Source: Clostridia bacterium
Lineage (GTDB): Bacteria; Bacillota; Clostridia; Christensenellales; Aristaeellaceae
NCBI GenBank assembly: GCA_017937655.1
Contig: JAGBDE010000003.1
Coordinates: forward strand, 94,184 to 158,183
Length of the DNA stretch: 64,000 bases
Reading direction: 5' to 3'
Shown: in pieces, positions 63,851 to 64,000 of the stretch
Layout: each line of letters opens with the position of its first letter
How positions within the stretch are numbered: position 1 is the stretch's first letter
Made by a program: the position numbers and the translations under genes
Notes under the pieces: model-generated
What the model saw: only the letters and a program-made list of their open reading frames with translations
Told to the model about the DNA's origin: nothing
Database searches by the model: none

Positions 63851-64000
63851 ATCACGATCTACCAACACATCAAGGAACGCATCCCTGTACCCCGGGCCGC
63901 CGAGCATTACGGCATGAAGATCACCCATAACGGTATGACCACCTGCCCCTTTCACGAGGACAGAGACCCCAGCATGAAGCTGAACGAGCGGTACTACTAC
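63851..64000 (+). CDS. CHC2 zinc-finger primase-like protein (5' end only)
   Basis: The visible residues ITIYQHIKERIPVPRAAEHY, then GMKITHNGMTTCPFHEDRDP and SMKLNERYYY, match the start of CHC2 zinc-finger proteins carried by clostridial conjugative elements, which resemble DnaG zinc domains. The expected Met is replaced by ATC at 63851, nine bases after AAGGAGG. An in-frame stop at 63827-63829 excludes an upstream start. CTG at 63845 is too close to the ribosome site. So the start is either a rare AUC or a mutation. The rest lies beyond the window. Confidence 0.7.
   Translation, partial: MTIYQHIKERIPVPRAAEHYGMKITHNGMTTCPFHEDRDPSMKLNERYYY

Noticed and set aside
63116..63955. Minus- and plus-strand frames of about 100-170 codons before the primase-like gene
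   Set aside because: No ribosome sites, no recognisable motifs, and they run through hairpins and direct repeats; one overlaps the clear CHC2 frame.

Overview
The window looks like the chromosome of a spore-forming, fairly GC-rich Clostridia bacterium, probably gut-associated. The signs are spoIID, spoIIQ, a spoVT remnant and a SpoVB-like flippase, the gene orders ireB-ruvX-DUF1292, tig-clpP-clpX and ecfA1-ecfA2-ecfT-truA, and plant- or host-glycan catabolic genes. The family cannot be fixed from the sequence alone. No rRNA gene and no CRISPR array were seen.

Layout. 1-1.3 kb: thiamine genes, a TPP-riboswitch-controlled thiT reading left and thiN reading right from interleaved promoters. 1.25-3.6 kb: a sodium-pump operon with OadB and a tiny OadG-like subunit but no alpha subunit. 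3.7-5.6 kb: a Tet(M)/EF-G-like GTPase. 5.8-13.6 kb: one giant cyclic-glucan-synthase-like gene. 13.7-20.3 kb: glmS, spoIIQ-spoIID, a D,D-carboxypeptidase and a MATE exporter. 20.5-27.3 kb: clpX-clpP-tig, aspartate kinase, and ireB-ruvX-DUF1292 with an acetyltransferase. 27.5-31.3 kb: a flavokinase followed by the ECF energizing module and truA; ThiT would need such a module. 31.4-38.8 kb: a GPH symporter and GH2 enzyme pair, a GH8 exo-oligoxylanase, an SDR and a nitroreductase. 39-44.7 kb: tRNA-Ser, a HerA-like ATPase and feoAB. 44.7-48.3 kb: hexuronate/KDG catabolism (kdgK, a kdgA-VOC fusion, uxaC). 48.3-52.4 kb: GC-rich palindromic repeats, a likely 6S RNA, hup, mazG/yabN and a SpoVB-like flippase.

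From about 53.03 kb to the right edge lies an integrative element inside spoVT. Its large serine recombinase reads in frame into the C-terminal part of SpoVT, so the sporulation regulator is split near its 31st codon and its missing 5' end should lie beyond the window. The left arm carries AT-rich defence cargo: a single-chain SIR2-APAZ-MID-PIWI short Argonaute preceded by a gene for a helix-hairpin-helix plus PD-(D/E)xK-like protein. An AAA ATPase with a DUF4143-type nuclease tail, a HipB-like repressor without its toxin, and a toxin-antitoxin pair whose toxin start looks damaged follow. The window ends in a hairpin-rich segment and the start of a CHC2 zinc-finger primase-like gene, typical of conjugative or mobilizable elements.

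The most unusual points are the spoVT interruption by a recombinase fusion and the Argonaute-nuclease pair.
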